Shown here: one piece after another, positions 46,109 to 58,319 of the stretch | How positions within the stretch are numbered: position 1 is the stretch's first letter | Layout: the number at the start of each line of letters is the position of its first letter | From: Plantago ovata | Lineage: Eukaryota; Streptophyta; Magnoliopsida; Lamiales; Plantaginaceae | Reading direction: 5' to 3' | Length of the DNA: 64,000 nt | Assembly (NCBI GenBank): GCA_028274465.1 | Contig: CM051457.1 | Location: 107,507,982 to 107,571,981, forward strand | Notes under the pieces: generated by a model | Told to the model about the DNA's origin: nothing | Databases searched by the model: none | The model's input: the letters and a program-made list of their open reading frames with translations, nothing else | Translations under genes and position numbers: made by a program

Positions 46109-46998
46109 TGTTGGGAATTTTAGTTAAAACGAATGCGCTTTCAATTCGTTTGTTGTATTGGTCTAAGGGCGCCCAACACGGTTTCGTAATCGTGTGTGTC
46201 ACTAGAACGTGTTAAATCACTAAAATCCCCTTGAGGTGAAAGGGTGATTAATGCAATAAGTGGATAGATCAATACTTGAATTAATTAAGGCATTTATACA
46301 CACATGGATGAAAGTTCAATTGTGCTAAAATTCATGAGAAAATTAAAGAGGTATGTAATATGCAACCAAAATTGTATATAGCATAGTTGGAGATGAAAAT
46401 AAGGCCCAAAAAGCCCAAAAATATAATATGCGGATGCTGGGGTTCGAACACAGAACCTCCTAGACAGCCAGCTTGAACTCATGCCATTTGAACCAACATG
46501 TCTGTTAGTGAAAAGTTGCATGCAACTAAAACCTATTCAGATTCAAATCTGGCGAAAAGTTGTGCCTTTTGGTGATTGGTTGTGTTTTCAAAGTATATGA
46601 CTTTTAATGAATAGTTGTGTAACTATTAATTAAAACCTTTCTGAAGGGTCTTGAACACTTTCAATGATGACTCTCGAGAAGTATAAATAGAGAAGGAGAT
46701 TCATTTCTCCAACACACTTGAAAACTCCATCTCCTTCTCTCTTCTTCTCTTCTTTCTCTCTTGCATTCTTCATACTCAAAGTATGTTCGATAGATTCGGC
46801 TATTGGAGTGCTCCTTAGCCGTCTTAAGAGTAGTTTTATCCTGGGAGACTATTGCCATAATTCCGTAAGCACCACGAGCGGGGCAATCTTGTCTTAAGGA
46901 GAGATAGTCAAACTATCGACTCTACTCGCCTTGTTTCACTCTCACTCTATATTGTTCAAACACTTTGTTCCAGAAAATAAAGCCTCACGCTTACAACA
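46109..46998 (+). repeat. 3' LTR of copia-2
   Basis: 16 bases longer than the 5' LTR because of an expanded TTCTCTTC run and an extra CACTCT. Confidence 0.95.
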
Positions 46999-47003
46999 GT
47001 TTT

Positions 47004-47861
47004 TACCCCTATCATACATAAATGAGTTCATGATAGGGAGAACGATAACTTTGTTCACAACTATAAAGAGTTCAATATATATTCCATGCATGTATTCTCC
47101 CATCAACATTTACTTTGCTTTATTACTGATTATTTTCTATTTTCATATTTTTCGCTAATATTGTATCACATAGTATCACATAGAGGGGTTGCATATCAAT
47201 TTGACTATTTTGCTAACAGTGTATCAATTTGGTCATTTTCGCTAACAATGTATCCATTTAGTTCTAGCCTAGCTGAAAGTTGCCTTTGTTGTTCTGCATG
47301 AGGTCAATATCCTTTTTTTCCTTTTGGGCTTTTTATTTGTTGTAGCGCTACCTCACACCGTCGGCCATAAAGAGACAGATCAGAGAAGTTTCAGATGCGA
47401 CTTGCGAGAGAATGTGTAGTACAGTAGTAGTATTTTGTGAATGCATTTTGAACTAGTAATGTGGATATTTTGATCTAAGAATGAAGAGTTTCAAGAGATG
47501 AAGGAGAGAGAATGGATAACATTTAGATGTGGGCGGCTAAGGATACTGATGGAAACCGAGAGAGATGGAAGGAAATGGGCTATTAGATTAGGGTTTGAGT
47601 AATTGAGTAATTTTAGACAGTTTACGCGTTTGCTATGTAAACTCATCTAACGCTTAAACTTGTGGATGGAGACAAAGGTTTTGGTTGACAAACGTTTCAT
47701 CAAATTTGATCAAACGCCTGTTGCGGTCGGCCTAAGTAATGCAAACACAATCTTCCTTGGAGTGCATCCACTCCCTTCTGATGCTACCACTTGTAGATTT
47801 TGGAACCAGTGCTAGCACAAATGTTGCCAATGATGTTGGGAATGTACGTAGGGGCAACATT
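47004..47861. other. Intergenic, nothing recognised
   Basis: AT-rich. A phrase of about 30 bases (GCTAACAGTGTATCAATTTG) is imperfectly repeated near 47210-47260. No gene. Confidence 0.5.
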
Positions 47862-48310
47862 TTTTTTTTGAAACGGCAAAACAATTTTATTGATAACGGA
47901 GCATAAGACATGCTCAAAACAAATACAACTAACATAACGGAACATTCTCCGCCTTCCAAAGATTATCTACCCAAAATACAAGAAACCAGTTCATCAATCT
48001 ATACCCAATATCTGACTGTCACCCAAGTCTAAATAGCCTCACAGCAAGCAACTTCACTACAATCAAATCTAAGAAATATCCAATATAGTATGACCACAAC
48101 TCTCTACATTATCCTCAAAACCCAAGCCTTCAACAAAACATGCAATACGGGCAACATTAGAACCATGACAATCAATATAGCCCAAGAGATTATACCTCAA
48201 AACCCTTTCTAAATTTGAATTTAAACTTGCAGCACAAGTATTTCTCAAAGGGGTGAGATTCAGGGGGTTGATTAAAATAAGAGAGAACTTTTTGGCCAGA
48301 GTCACTGTGA
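47862..48310 (-). mobile_element. LINE 3' end
   Basis: A T run followed by GAAACGGCAAAACAATTTTA is the reverse complement of a typical plant LINE 3' end with a poly-A tail. The minus strand has an open stretch at 48069-48305 ending GFEDNVESCGHTILDIS that could be the last part of an ORF2 product, but I do not recognise it with confidence. Confidence 0.5.
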
Positions 48311-48420
48311 AAGGAAAGGCTTTTTGCCTTTCTCACCCAAAAAGAAGGAGATAGGCATATCTCTTTCTCCTTACAACTGGGTTTCTACACCATGGTGTGT
48401 ATGCAGTGAGTTATTATATA

Positions 48421-48674
48421 CTACCTCCGTCTCTTAACAAATGAAACACTTCATTTTGTTGATTTTTTTAGGGTCAGTTTGACCTCGTATTAATCTCAAA
48501 TTATATAATAAAAATAATTAAAAATATTATATTATAAAACTAGAAGGTTTATATTTTCATTATATTAAATTATTAATTATTTTTATTTTTATAATTTGGA
48601 ATTAATACGAGGTCAAACTGACTCTCGAAAAGTCAATAAAATAAAGTGTTTCATTTGTTAAGGGATGGAGGTAG
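48421..48674. mobile_element. Stowaway-like MITE
   Basis: Near-palindromic for about 90 bases from each end: CTACCTCCGTCTCTTAACAA on the left and the complementary TTGTTAAGGGATGGAGGTAG on the right, with TA on both sides. Confidence 0.9.
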
Positions 48675-48908
48675 TAATAAAGTATGTTTAATGTTCCTTA
48701 AAAGATATTTGGCTTTATTGTCCTTTGTTGAAGAAATTATCTTATTGCTAATCAATTGGTTGAACTAATTAGATTGATATTCAACTCTAACGTCTGTGAA
48801 TTAAGAAAAGTAAAATGGAGGAGATTGAAAGTGCATGTGTTTTCAAAATATTATGTTCAATGTTATATGACATATGTTGAGTAAACATCGTTGACTTGAC
48901 ATCGATCT

Positions 48909-49407
48909 TGATGAAGGTAAAACCGGTTAGAGAGTTTATATCATCATCTCTCGATCCATGGAAGCTGATGGAAAGAGTATTTTGAGTGTGGACGGAGATG
49001 AGTGCCTGCAAAATGAGGTGAAAGTAAGGGGGAGGGGACTTAGCTCCGGCCTACCGAAGTTAGACCGGTGGGCAAGTCAATGTGTTGAGAAGTGAAAAAT
49101 GGAATAGTAATGACTGAATGATGCGAGCAATAAATGAGGACATATATATAGGATACGGTAGAGGTCCCACATTTTCTCTAGGTGTTCGACCCGAGTAGGT
49201 GGCCTTTTCGTTCGGCATACTTGTTCGACCCCCGTGGTAGTTCGACCCTTGGGGCGTACCGCTTGAGTAGTTCGACCCTTGGAACGTACTACTTGAGTAG
49301 TTCGACCCATGTGGATACCTTCGGGTCCGAGGGGTCATAACAAGTAATCCGTTCGAGTCCATAACAAGGTTGTTCGACTTGTAGCTTTACCACTTGTCCC
49401 CATATCA
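48909..49407 (-). repeat. 3' LTR of the Tat element
   Basis: Carries five GTTCGACC words, that is GGTCGAAC in element sense. Confidence 0.97.
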
Positions 49408-51263
49408 TGAGTCCCCCAGGTTTCGATGGATGATGGCAAGGAAACCATCGAAAGTTCAAAGATTCAGTGTTCGAGATATCGCTGTGGCGGGATCTGACAT
49501 GAACTTGGGTCTTTTTGAATTTTGAATTTGTGTGAGGGGTACCTTGGTAAATTCCGTGTTGGAAGGAGTGGTTTTAAAGGGGTTTATAGATCCTCCTCCC
49601 CTTCTTTTTCTTTTCATCTCTACCTCTCCTCTTACACTTATCTTCTCTGGTGTCCTTTCTCTTCCGACTCCTTCGCTAATTTCGCTCGATTGTCACCGGC
49701 CTTTTGTTCCCGGAAGCCGCCCTTAGACCGTCGTTCGCTCCAGGTATGCTTCCCCTTGCTTCTTTGTTTAATTCGGCTAAATGCTCTTTCTTTTGCTTCT
49801 TTGTCGTCTTACCTTTCCGATATTGATGATTTTATGGTGGTCTAGAGCACTCTCTTCTTCTTTTCATCTTCATATGCTATGTGTGTGTATTATTGTGTTG
49901 ATTGCACCTTTTCTCTCGTAAATTGGGGCGGGCGCTTGTCTCTTTGGCGGAGATTCCGGCGGGATTCCTTACCGCGCGGATCGATCCCGTCGCGCTCTCC
50001 TCCCTCCGTCTTTCTTTTTGGTTTAGACAATTGTGGCGGGTCGAACGGTCGGGTGTCATAGTGTCGAACACATGGGTCGAACGTTCGGTTTTCTTGCTTG
50101 GTTTTTCGGTTTGGGTAGCTATTTGGGGGTCGAATTAGTCGAAAGCATAGGTGTTGCCTTGTGTTGGAGTCGAGCCGTGTCGGTGTCGAATGGGTAGCGG
50201 GGTGTCGGTGTCGAAACGCGTTTCATGGCTCGAACGCGTTTTACCGGGTCGAACGAGTTGGTTTTACCGGATCGAACGCGTTTCATGACTCGAACGCGTT
50301 TCATGGTAGATGTGTCGAAATAATTTGTTTGTTGTGAATCGAAACGAATCCGTGTGTCGAACGAATTTGCTTTGGTTCGAACGAATTTGCTTGTTTCGTC
50401 CGTGACCTGTCCGTCGTTTGAACTTCCCATGTGTCGAACGAATTCATTACCCGGTTCGAAATAATTTGGGTGTGGAACCGGTTTGCTTCGCGTCGTGAGC
50501 CGTGTCTAAGCAAATTGTTTATGTTCGACACAACCAGTTCGCTTGTGTCGAAACAATCCTTTTGCGACACCGGAATTCGCCAAATTCCTTGTTGAAGTCG
50601 TTTCCTTGTGTCGAAAACGTTCTTGTGCCGGTGTCGGTTGGGTTGTCGGTGTCGAACGCATTTTATCGAGTTGGGTCGAACGTGTTTTACCGAGATGGGC
50701 CGAACGCGTTTTACCGAGATGGGTCGAACGCGCTTTCGGTCATTGAGTCGAACATGTTTCCTGGTAGTTGGGTCGAACGGGTAGTTTTCGCCTTTTCGTC
50801 TTTGTGTGTCGAATTCTTGGGGGTGTGTCACGTTCGAACAACCTTATACGCTCGAATGAATTCTTTCGAAAGAATTTGTTCGAGCGTATGCTTTGTCCGA
50901 ACAAATTCGCTCGAACGAATTTGCTCTTGGATTCTCAAACGAATGTGTCGGGTTTGCTTGTGTCGAACGAGTCTCCCATGTGTTAGCGTCGAATTCGTTC
51001 GACATGGGAATTCATAATTCCTTGTAGGTGTCAAATAAATTAGTTTGCATATAGTCATTGCCTTGCGTGTCGAGCCGTGTCGAACGAAATAGTAGGTGTC
51101 GAACATGTAGTTCTTTGCCTTGTCTCTTTTTGATTTGGGTAGTTTGTGTGGTTGAACACTTGTAGTCGGGTCGATTGAACTTTTCGTTTTTACATCCTTT
51201 CGATAGCTAGTGGATTTCGGGTTGGATCCGAACTGATTGTTCCTTTTGGTAGTTTTTGTAAGG
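49408..51263 (+). promoter_or_regulatory. Region upstream of the antisense gene, rich in GTCGAAC words
   Basis: About twenty TCGAAC words, mostly as GTCGAACG, lie between 50,040 and 51,110 with irregular spacing. A pyrimidine-rich tract (49590-49700) precedes them. This should contain the promoter and leader of the antisense gene at 51264. Frames on the minus strand here are low-complexity readings of the same words. No TATA box was assigned. Confidence 0.5.
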
Positions 51264-52291
51264 ATGTCGAAACGAAATGCTGACCAACCCGGTGCCGGTG
51301 ATGATTCGAACAATGCAAACTCTTTTAGTGTAAACAAAAGGTCGAACTCTTTAGGTAGGGATAGTGGCCCTTTCTCCCCTTCTGATTCGTCCCCCTTTTT
51401 AACCTCGAACCAGGTAATTCGGAGATCCCTTTTACCGGCGAACAAACCTGGCCCCTCGCTGACGACTCGACTTTTGAGGAGCCAAAGTCGGGTTCTTGAG
51501 ATGGCCGAGCCCGCCGAGAATCAAGACGAGGCGGTTTTGGACGAAGTTCTGATGGAAGCGAATTCGGATAATAGGCTTCCGACGGATGTCAGTTCGGTTC
51601 GGAAAAAGGAAGCTGAGTCCTTGTACCACAAATTTGGGATCCCTAGGACGTATGAGATTATCTTGCCTGGCCCGAACGATAGGATGTACAACCCTCCCTC
51701 TGATTGTATTGCCATAACCATCCAAGCCTTAGAGCATGGTTTTAGGTTCCCGATATGTGAAGGAGTGGTCCACATCTTGGACTCTTTGGAGTTATGTCCG
51801 ACTCAGCTATTGCCGAATGGGGTGGGGATGATGATTGCATTTTGTGTGTGGTGCAAGTCTATCAACCGGAAAGTGACTGTCTCGAACTTTCTACACTTCT
51901 TCTCGATGGTTGAAAGCAAAGATGGAGGTTGCTTTTATTACTTCTCGGCCACTAGACACTTCGAACTCTTCACAAAGTTCCAGTCTTCTCACGGCCCTGG
52001 ATACAAGAGGCGTTATGTTTTCGTTCGGATGCCCCCGAACGAAAATGGCACCCCCGGAGTGGTTCCGACTCCTCGATTATGGCGCCGTCATGATGGTGTG
52101 CTTACCATTCTTGCCCGTCGAAACGAATGGGCTGATGCCTACCGGGGTCGAACGCCCGAGGATCGGATAATCCCATACAGTCTCTTGGTGGAGCCGATCC
52201 TATACCTTGGGGGCGTGTCTTCGGTGGAACCAGAGATTCGAGGGAATATCCGAGACTTGGGTACGTTTTTCCTTCTGTTGCCTTGTTCTTG

Positions 52292-52322
<31 letters not shown>

Positions 52323-52672
52323 AACCTGTTCGACGTGTTTTCTTCGTAGGTTATTGGATGAAGCTGTCTCAGGAATTCTTGGCCCGAAGGGCTCTGTCTC
52401 TTGCGAACAAAAACACGGTTCCGAAGTATACGGAGTCGAGGCCGCACAACATTTCGACCATAGTTGATCCCTCTGTTGCTCCACATCTTACTCCTATTCC
52501 GAACGCGGATCTTGGCGGCGAATCAGGATCCGGTGCCGCGGGTGGGACTGTTCAGGAGTTGGTGCCCGGTACTAGTGTTCCTCCCTCGAACCAGGTTGAG
52601 GGTTCGGACGACAACCGTGACTCGGAACGGACGGCCTCGGTGATGTCTCTGTGTCGTTCGATAGGCCCATAG
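51264..52672 (+). CDS. Antisense gene of the Tat element, plant 'Transposase_28'-like protein
   Basis: Exon 1 is 51264-52260 and exon 2 52351-52672, with a GTACGT donor and a TTCGTAG acceptor around a T-rich intron. The product is about 439 residues. Exon 1 begins MSKRNADQPGAGDDSNN, and its core has HKFGIPRTYEIILPGPNDRM, SDCIAITIQALEHGFRFPI and PTQLLPNGVGMM. This is the pattern of the PF04195 family ('putative gypsy type transposon'), which despite its name has no known catalytic site. Exon 2 is Ser/Gly-rich (GGESGSGAAGG). The last residues are read from the complement of the truncated integrase. Such antisense ORFs are known in some Tat elements, but their function is not established. The frame is fully open, unlike pol. 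Confidence 0.75.
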
Positions 52673-53410
52673 AACTCCGTGCAGTTCGTCAGCCCACTCG
52701 GCTTTCGACCGTCCTAGTCTTTTTTTGAGATTTTCAACGATAGTTCGATTAGTGACCTCTGTCTGTCCGTTGGCTTGCGGGTGTCCAACCGAAGTGAAAC
52801 TTTGCTTGATCCCCAACTCCGTGCACCAAGCTCTCAACTTTTTCCCCGCGAATTGGGCTCCGTTATCGGACACGATGACTCGTGGAAGCCCGAATCGGCA
52901 GACGATATTTCTCCAGATGAAATCTCTCACCACTGTTTCGGTTATTTTTCCCACTGCTTCTGCTTCGACCCACTTTGAAAAATACTCCACCGCCACTATG
53001 AGGAATTTCTTCTGATTGGTGGATGTGGGGAGTTTTCCTACAATGTCAATGCCCCATCTATCGAAAGGACAAGATATCGGAGTGGGGATAAGGGGTCCTC
53101 CCGGAGCCTTGCTGTTGCGCGCGAACCTTTGACATTCATCGCACTTTTTGGTTCGAGCCTTCGAGTCCTTGATGATGGTGGGCCAGTAAAACCCTTGACG
53201 TCGAATTTTTTGGGCCAATGCCCTTCCCCCGGAGTGGTTTCCACAGCTTCCGGCATGCACCTCTTCAAGTAGGCTCTGAGCTTCTTCCTTGTTGACGCAC
53301 TTCAAGTGCGGTCCGTCGAACGATATTTTATATAGATCGGACCCATCCCAGAGGAAATATTGGGCTCTTCGCCCAAGCCTTCGGGCTTCCAATCGGTCTT
53401 GGGGGATCAC
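52640..53410 (-). pseudogene. Tat element integrase, C-terminally truncated
   Basis: Holds the HHCC finger (EVHAGSCGNHSGGRALAQ to KKCDECQRFA) and the core with WGIDIVGKLP, IVSDNGAQF and HPQANGQTEVTNRTI, so D, D and E are all there. After GVLWAYRTTQR the sequence stops matching integrase and becomes the complement of the antisense gene. The C-terminal domain is missing. The upstream frame (53328-54647) overlaps it in a different phase. Confidence 0.85.
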
Positions 53411-54647
53411 CCCTTGTTTGTAGAGCTGTAAAAAGAGAAATATCCCCGTGATTGGGGGGTGAGTTCCTTGATTGGGGAATAATTGAGACTATACTTGGTA
53501 GTTTCGTGGGTGGTTTCGAATTTACTACCTTGATGTCCGCCAACCATTCGTGGTCGGAGTCAAGGGTATTAACTTCGATGCCCTTTTGCCTTTTGAGTTT
53601 GTCAACTCCAATGGCGGGTTGTTGCACCGTCATGAGGGTGACCTGGTTGTGATAACATGTTTCATAAGCTTTAGTGAAATGGATCCGTTTTCCACGGACC
53701 GATTTGATTTGTTCGGGGTAGGAACATACCTGTCGGGTGGCAATTGTTTGTGATGCACTTCCGAACTTTGCTAGGCCATCCGCAACTTGGTTGAGCGTTC
53801 GAGATATTTGTGATATTTCGACGCTTTGGAACCTTGGGATGATGTTTTTGAGTTCAGCTAAGTATAGCTTCATGGGTTCTTCCTTCGCTTCGAATACTCC
53901 CGCATGTTGTTGGGCCACTAATTGCGAATCAGTGTACAGATGTACGTGTCTGGCTCCTCCTTCGAGTGATAGTCGAAGGCCTAGGAGTGCGGCTTCGTAC
54001 TCCGCTTCGTTGTTGGTCGCGGGGAAAGCGAGGCGTACGGCGAAATCCACTTCGACCCCTAGGGGGTCGATCATGTGAATCCCTACTCCCCCTTGGCCCC
54101 TAGTGGACGAACCGTCGACGTAAATTTCCCATCTTGGTTCCATATTTTGGCCCTTGGCGAGTGCTTCGATGGTATGCACATACTCGATTTCCTCGTTAAC
54201 TCCGAGGAAGAAATCCGCGATTACTTGCACCTTTTTGCCATTTGGGGCTTGGAATTCGAGGGCGTACTCCATGAGTTCAACAGCCCACTTCACTAGCCGA
54301 CCCGATAGATCGGGCTTTCCTAGGATCCTCTTCAAGGGGTGGGACGTTAGGACCACAATTTCGTGAGCTTGAAAGTAGGGTCGAAGACGTCGGGACGCCA
54401 ACACTACGCAATAGGCGAGCTTTTCGATATCCAAGTAATTCAGTTCGGCCTTAGTGAGTACCTTGCTCAAGTAGTAGATCGGCTGGTGTTGATTTCCCTC
54501 TAGTCTTACCAATACCGAACTCACCACCTCTTGAGAGATGGCTACGTGTAGGTACAAGGTGTCTCCTTCTTTCGGCTTCGAGAGTAGTGGGGGTCTCGAA
54601 AGGTGGCTTTTGAGGTCCTCCAAATCTTTTTCGGTTTCTTCGCCCAT
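53328..54647 (-). pseudogene. Tat element RT connection, RNase H and second RNase H
   Basis: RT-thumb and first RNase H: KDLEDLKSHLSRPPLLSKP, YYLSKVLTKAELNY, LASRRLRPYFQAH. The second RNase H-like domain is MEPRWEIYVDGSSTRGQGG, NNEAEYEAALLGLRL and YTDSQLVAQQ, with the acidic residues kept. The doubled RNase H is diagnostic of the Tat/Athila side of Ty3/gypsy. The 439-codon frame is entered by a one-base shift from RT near 54,650. Confidence 0.88.
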
Positions 54648-57600
54648 TCGAAACTCTTGCTGTTCCGGAGCACTTTGAGGAAAGGGAGACTTTTTTCTCC
54701 GGATCTAGCAATGAAGCGACTTAGGACGATGACTCGTCCGACTAGCTTTTGGACTTCATTGATGTTCCGCGGGCTGGGGAAATCTAGCACGGCTTTGATT
54801 TTGTCGGGGTTGGCCTCGATTCTTCTTTGGGTAACCATGTACCCGAGAAACTTTCCTCCTTTGACACCGAAGGTGCACTTCGAGGGGTTGAGTTTCATAC
54901 CGAATTTCCTCAAAATCTTGAAGCATCGACCCAAGTGTTCGATGTGGTCTTTCGCTTCGAGGCTTTTTACCAGCATGTCATCAACGTATACTTCCATGGT
55001 TCGCCCGATCTCTTGCTCGAACATCATATTGACCAACCGTTGGTACGTCGCTCCGGCGTTTCGCAACCCGAAAGGCATGACTTTGAAAGAAAAGACCCCC
55101 GAATGTGTGGTGAAAGCCGTCTTATCTACATCTTCACGGGCCATGGGTACTTGGTAGTAGCCTTGGAAAGCATCCATGAAGCTGAGGCGTTCGGCCCCTG
55201 CTGTCGAATCAACTAGCTGGTCGATTCGAGGCAATGGATAAGGGTCCCTCGGGCAGTGCTTGTTGAGATCGGTGAAATCATTGCACATCCTCCACTTTCC
55301 GTTTCCTTTCCCAACGAGAACAACGTTGCACAACCAATCGGAGAACTTAGTGGGTCGGATGTGTCCTGCCTTGAGCAATTTCGCAACCTCTTCATCAATA
55401 ATCAAGTTCTTCTCTCGGCTGAAATTTCTCTGTCTCTGGCTGATGGGCTTAGCCTTGGGATTCACATTGAGTCGGTGTACGATGATGCGAGGATCAATCC
55501 CTTTCAAGTCCGCCGTTCCCCATGCGAAAACATCTGAGTTCGTTCTTAGGAAGAGGATTAGAGCCAATTCGAGGTCTTCCGGCAAGTCGTCCGCAATTTT
55601 GGTGGTTCGACCCATGGACTCCTCGAAAAGGTGGAGGTCCCTTACTTCGGAACATGGTTCGATGTGCTCCTCTGTTCGAGGGCCGAAATCGAATTGGTCG
55701 TTGTCGATGATGAGGCACTGCTTCTTCGAAGGGGGTGTATCGAAAGTTTCGACCCTGGTTGGGGGTTGGGTGGATGCACAGTAGCATTCCCATGCTTCCT
55801 TTGGGTCGCCTTTGACTTCCCCTACTCCGTATTCTGTAGGGAATTTCATCTTAAGGTGGTACGTAGATGCGACGGCCTGGAATTGGTTGATGCCTGGTCT
55901 TCCGAAAAGCACGTTGTAGCCCATGGGATCGTCCACTACTACGTATTGGCAATTGTACGTGGCCCTGGTGGGCTTGGTTCCCATGGAGGTGACTAGCCAG
56001 ATAGTCCCTAGTGGTTTAACCACGGATCCGCCGAACCCCGAAAGTTGTGTCGATACCTCCGAGAAACCTTGTCCTTCGATCTTCATTTTTTTCAAGGTGG
56101 CGGTGGTGATGACATTCACCGAGCTCCCCGTATCGACAAGGATCTTCCTTACCGGAAATCCTGAAATTACCATCGAAACAACGAGAGGGAAGTTCGGATC
56201 TTGGTTTCGAGTTACCTCTGGGGGAGGGACGTCCGACTCGTTGAAGACTAAAGCCCGGCTTTGGATCTCCAAACTACCTACGTTGAAGGTTGGGGATCCT
56301 TCGGCGTAGGCGTTACGCATCCGTCGTGCTGTCCGATTCCTCTCCTTTCGAGAGTCTCCTCCCGTAGGACCTCCGGCTATGTACCGAATTTCATCATATA
56401 TGGGATCATTCTCGGAATTGTTCCCTTCGGCCCGAATTTCCTTGGCCTCTCGGTAGACCTCCGATTGCATTGGCAAAGGGGGTCGTGGAGGTGCTGGTCG
56501 AACTATTTCTGATTTCCTCTTGCTAACGGGCCTTATAGTGAGAACTCCGTTTTTATTGGTATACTCCTCCGCATATCCTTCGACTACGATTCGGTCCAGC
56601 TCCTCGTTCAGTTCGATGCAACGATCGGTGCCATGTCCCGGTTGTTTGTGGAACTCGCAAAATTCCTCGGACTTTCGAGTGGTGTTCGTTTCTCTGTGCT
56701 TTTTGGGCCATCGAATGAACGAAGAGTCCTCGAAAAGTGTGAAGACTTGTCGTTGAGGATATCGAATGGGCCTTGGATTTTTTCGAGGTAGGCGTCTTTC
56801 GCCATATCCTCGGTCTCTAGGGGGATCCTTCGCGGGCCCCCTTTCTTCCTTCACTGTGGTTTTGCCTCTGTCCGGCTTCGAACTTCTAGGGGGTGTGTCT
56901 TCTCTGTCCCGAGTTGGGGACGTTCCGAAGGCTAATCTCGCTTCCTTGTTCATCCTTTCCTCTTCGATATACTTGTTCACAATGTTCGATAATGCTTCTG
57001 CCGTTTCGGGCATTTCTCTTGAAACTTCTGAGGCTAGACCCCTATTCCGAGTGTTCGTAAAAAGGGCTTGTCTCCTGAAGTTCATGGGATGGTCATCCAC
57101 TTGTAACGCCACCGCATTGAACCGTTGCCACCACCGTCGAAGCGGTTCATCCTTCTTTTGGATAATGTCTTGTAGACAGCTACTGGACTGTCGAGATTTC
57201 TTGTAATCGGTGAAGTGTCCTAGGAAGGCGTGTACTAGGTCCGAGTAGGATCTGATGGATCCTTCGGGCATGTTGTAGTACCATTCGGTGGCTACCCCTT
57301 CGAGGGTACCGGGGAAGACAATCACCATTCCCTTCTCGTCGTGTCCGTAAGTTTGCATCATGTTCTCGAATCTCACTCTGTGTTCGTGGGGACATGTCAC
57401 TCCAGAGTACTTGGGGAGATTTTTGGGGATCTTTCGGTCCGTTGGGATCGAATGACTCATAAGTCGCGAAGATAATGGGTTCGGGGCTAGACCCTTATCG
57501 CGTCCGGAGGATGTTTTGGTCGCGTGATACTTTCGTGCTTCTCGTTCGTCCCTTCTCCTCAGGTCATCGGTATCGTGACGGGGTCTCTTCGAGTCACGAG

Positions 57601-58282
57601 TTTCCTGCTTCTTGCGGTCATGCGCACGAAGTAACTCTTCGTACTTTTCCCTTTTTCGCTCGAGCGTTCGTCGGTCATGGTCAGAGCAGTCGTCGTCCGA
57701 TATTTCCAAAACATCCTCAGGTATTGAGTGGAGAGGGTAGGTTCGAGGGTTCTTCTCTCGTGTCGAACCTTTACCCTTGTTCCAGTCGTTTCCTCGTGGG
57801 GTAACGATTGAGCTCCCCGTGCTAGTTCCCGTGCTTTGGGGGGCGGGTTCTCGTCTCTTATCGGTAGACTTCGAGATCCCATCGGAGTGTTTACTTCGAG
57901 TGGAAGCACTTCGGGCTGAACCGCTCTCGGCGAGCTTTGTCGGAGGTGGTCGGCTACGGTCGCTCCGAGTGGGAGCCTTTTCAGCGGGCTTTTTTGGAGG
58001 TAGTCGGCGGTCGACCACGTCCTCGCATACGCTCCGCACAAGCTTTGCTAATTGTTCTTCCGTCATTAAAATTTGTGGTGCCGCCTTGTCGGGTTCCCGC
58101 GCCGAGGTGCCTCCGGAGTGGGAAGGCGACGCGGGGGGAGTAGGGTCAGGGGAGACTTCGTCCTCTTCTCGCTCTGAGGTGTTGTTGTTTGCTGTATCTT
58201 CTAGGTCCTTGGGGTCTGTGATAGTGTCGTCTTGATCCTTGGTGGTGGTTCCCGGTTGCTTCCCGATTTTCCGTTTTGCCAT
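54542..58282 (-). pseudogene. Tat element gag, protease and reverse transcriptase
   Basis: A 1,246-codon frame starting MAKRKIGKQPGTTTKDQDD 37 bases downstream of the 5' LTR. In order: an acidic, Pro/Ser/Arg-rich N-terminus (to about 280); the gag core (CPHEHRVRFENMMQTYG, WYYNMPEGSIRSYSDL, DEPLRRWWQRFNA; about 295-420); a zinc-binding CEFHKQPGHGTDRC near 545; the protease ILVDTGSSVNVI near 715; and RT with WRMCNDFTDLNKHCPRDPYP, SFMDAFQGYYQV, MPFGLRNAGATYQRLVN and the catalytic VYVDDMLVKS near 1,100. It ends out of frame after FEWAKKPKK. gag-PR-RT up to that point is intact. Confidence 0.92.
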
Positions 58283-58319
58283 GGCTTTTCGTCACCGTTT
58301 CCCACAGACGGCGCCAAGA

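Larger units (their letters stand above)
40382..46998 (+). mobile_element. Ty1/copia retrotransposon 2 (copia-2)
   Basis: The LTRs are 40382-41255 (874 bases) and 46109-46998 (890 bases), beginning TGTTGGGAATTTTAG and ending CTTACAACA. The TSD GTTTT lies at 40377-40381 and 46999-47003. TATAAATAG boxes are at 40955 and 46682. The LTRs differ by about 15 substitutions plus two small expansions (a CTT-rich run and an ACTCTC run). Copia domain order is gag, PR, IN, RT, RNase H in three frames. No canonical tRNA-Met primer site directly follows the 5' LTR. A purine tract (GTGGGGA) precedes the 3' LTR. It landed just 130 bases downstream of the PG gene. Confidence 0.97.

Noticed and set aside
50301..50831. 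Minus-strand frame of 176 codons with repeated 'KRVRPIS' phrases
   Set aside because: It is the complement of the GTCGAAC word array; the apparent protein repeat is the DNA word repeat read in one frame.
54603..58235. Several plus-strand frames of 100-180 codons
   Set aside because: They are shadows opposite the Tat gag-pol frame and contain no recognisable domains; only the frame at 51264-52672 has splice borders and a family match.
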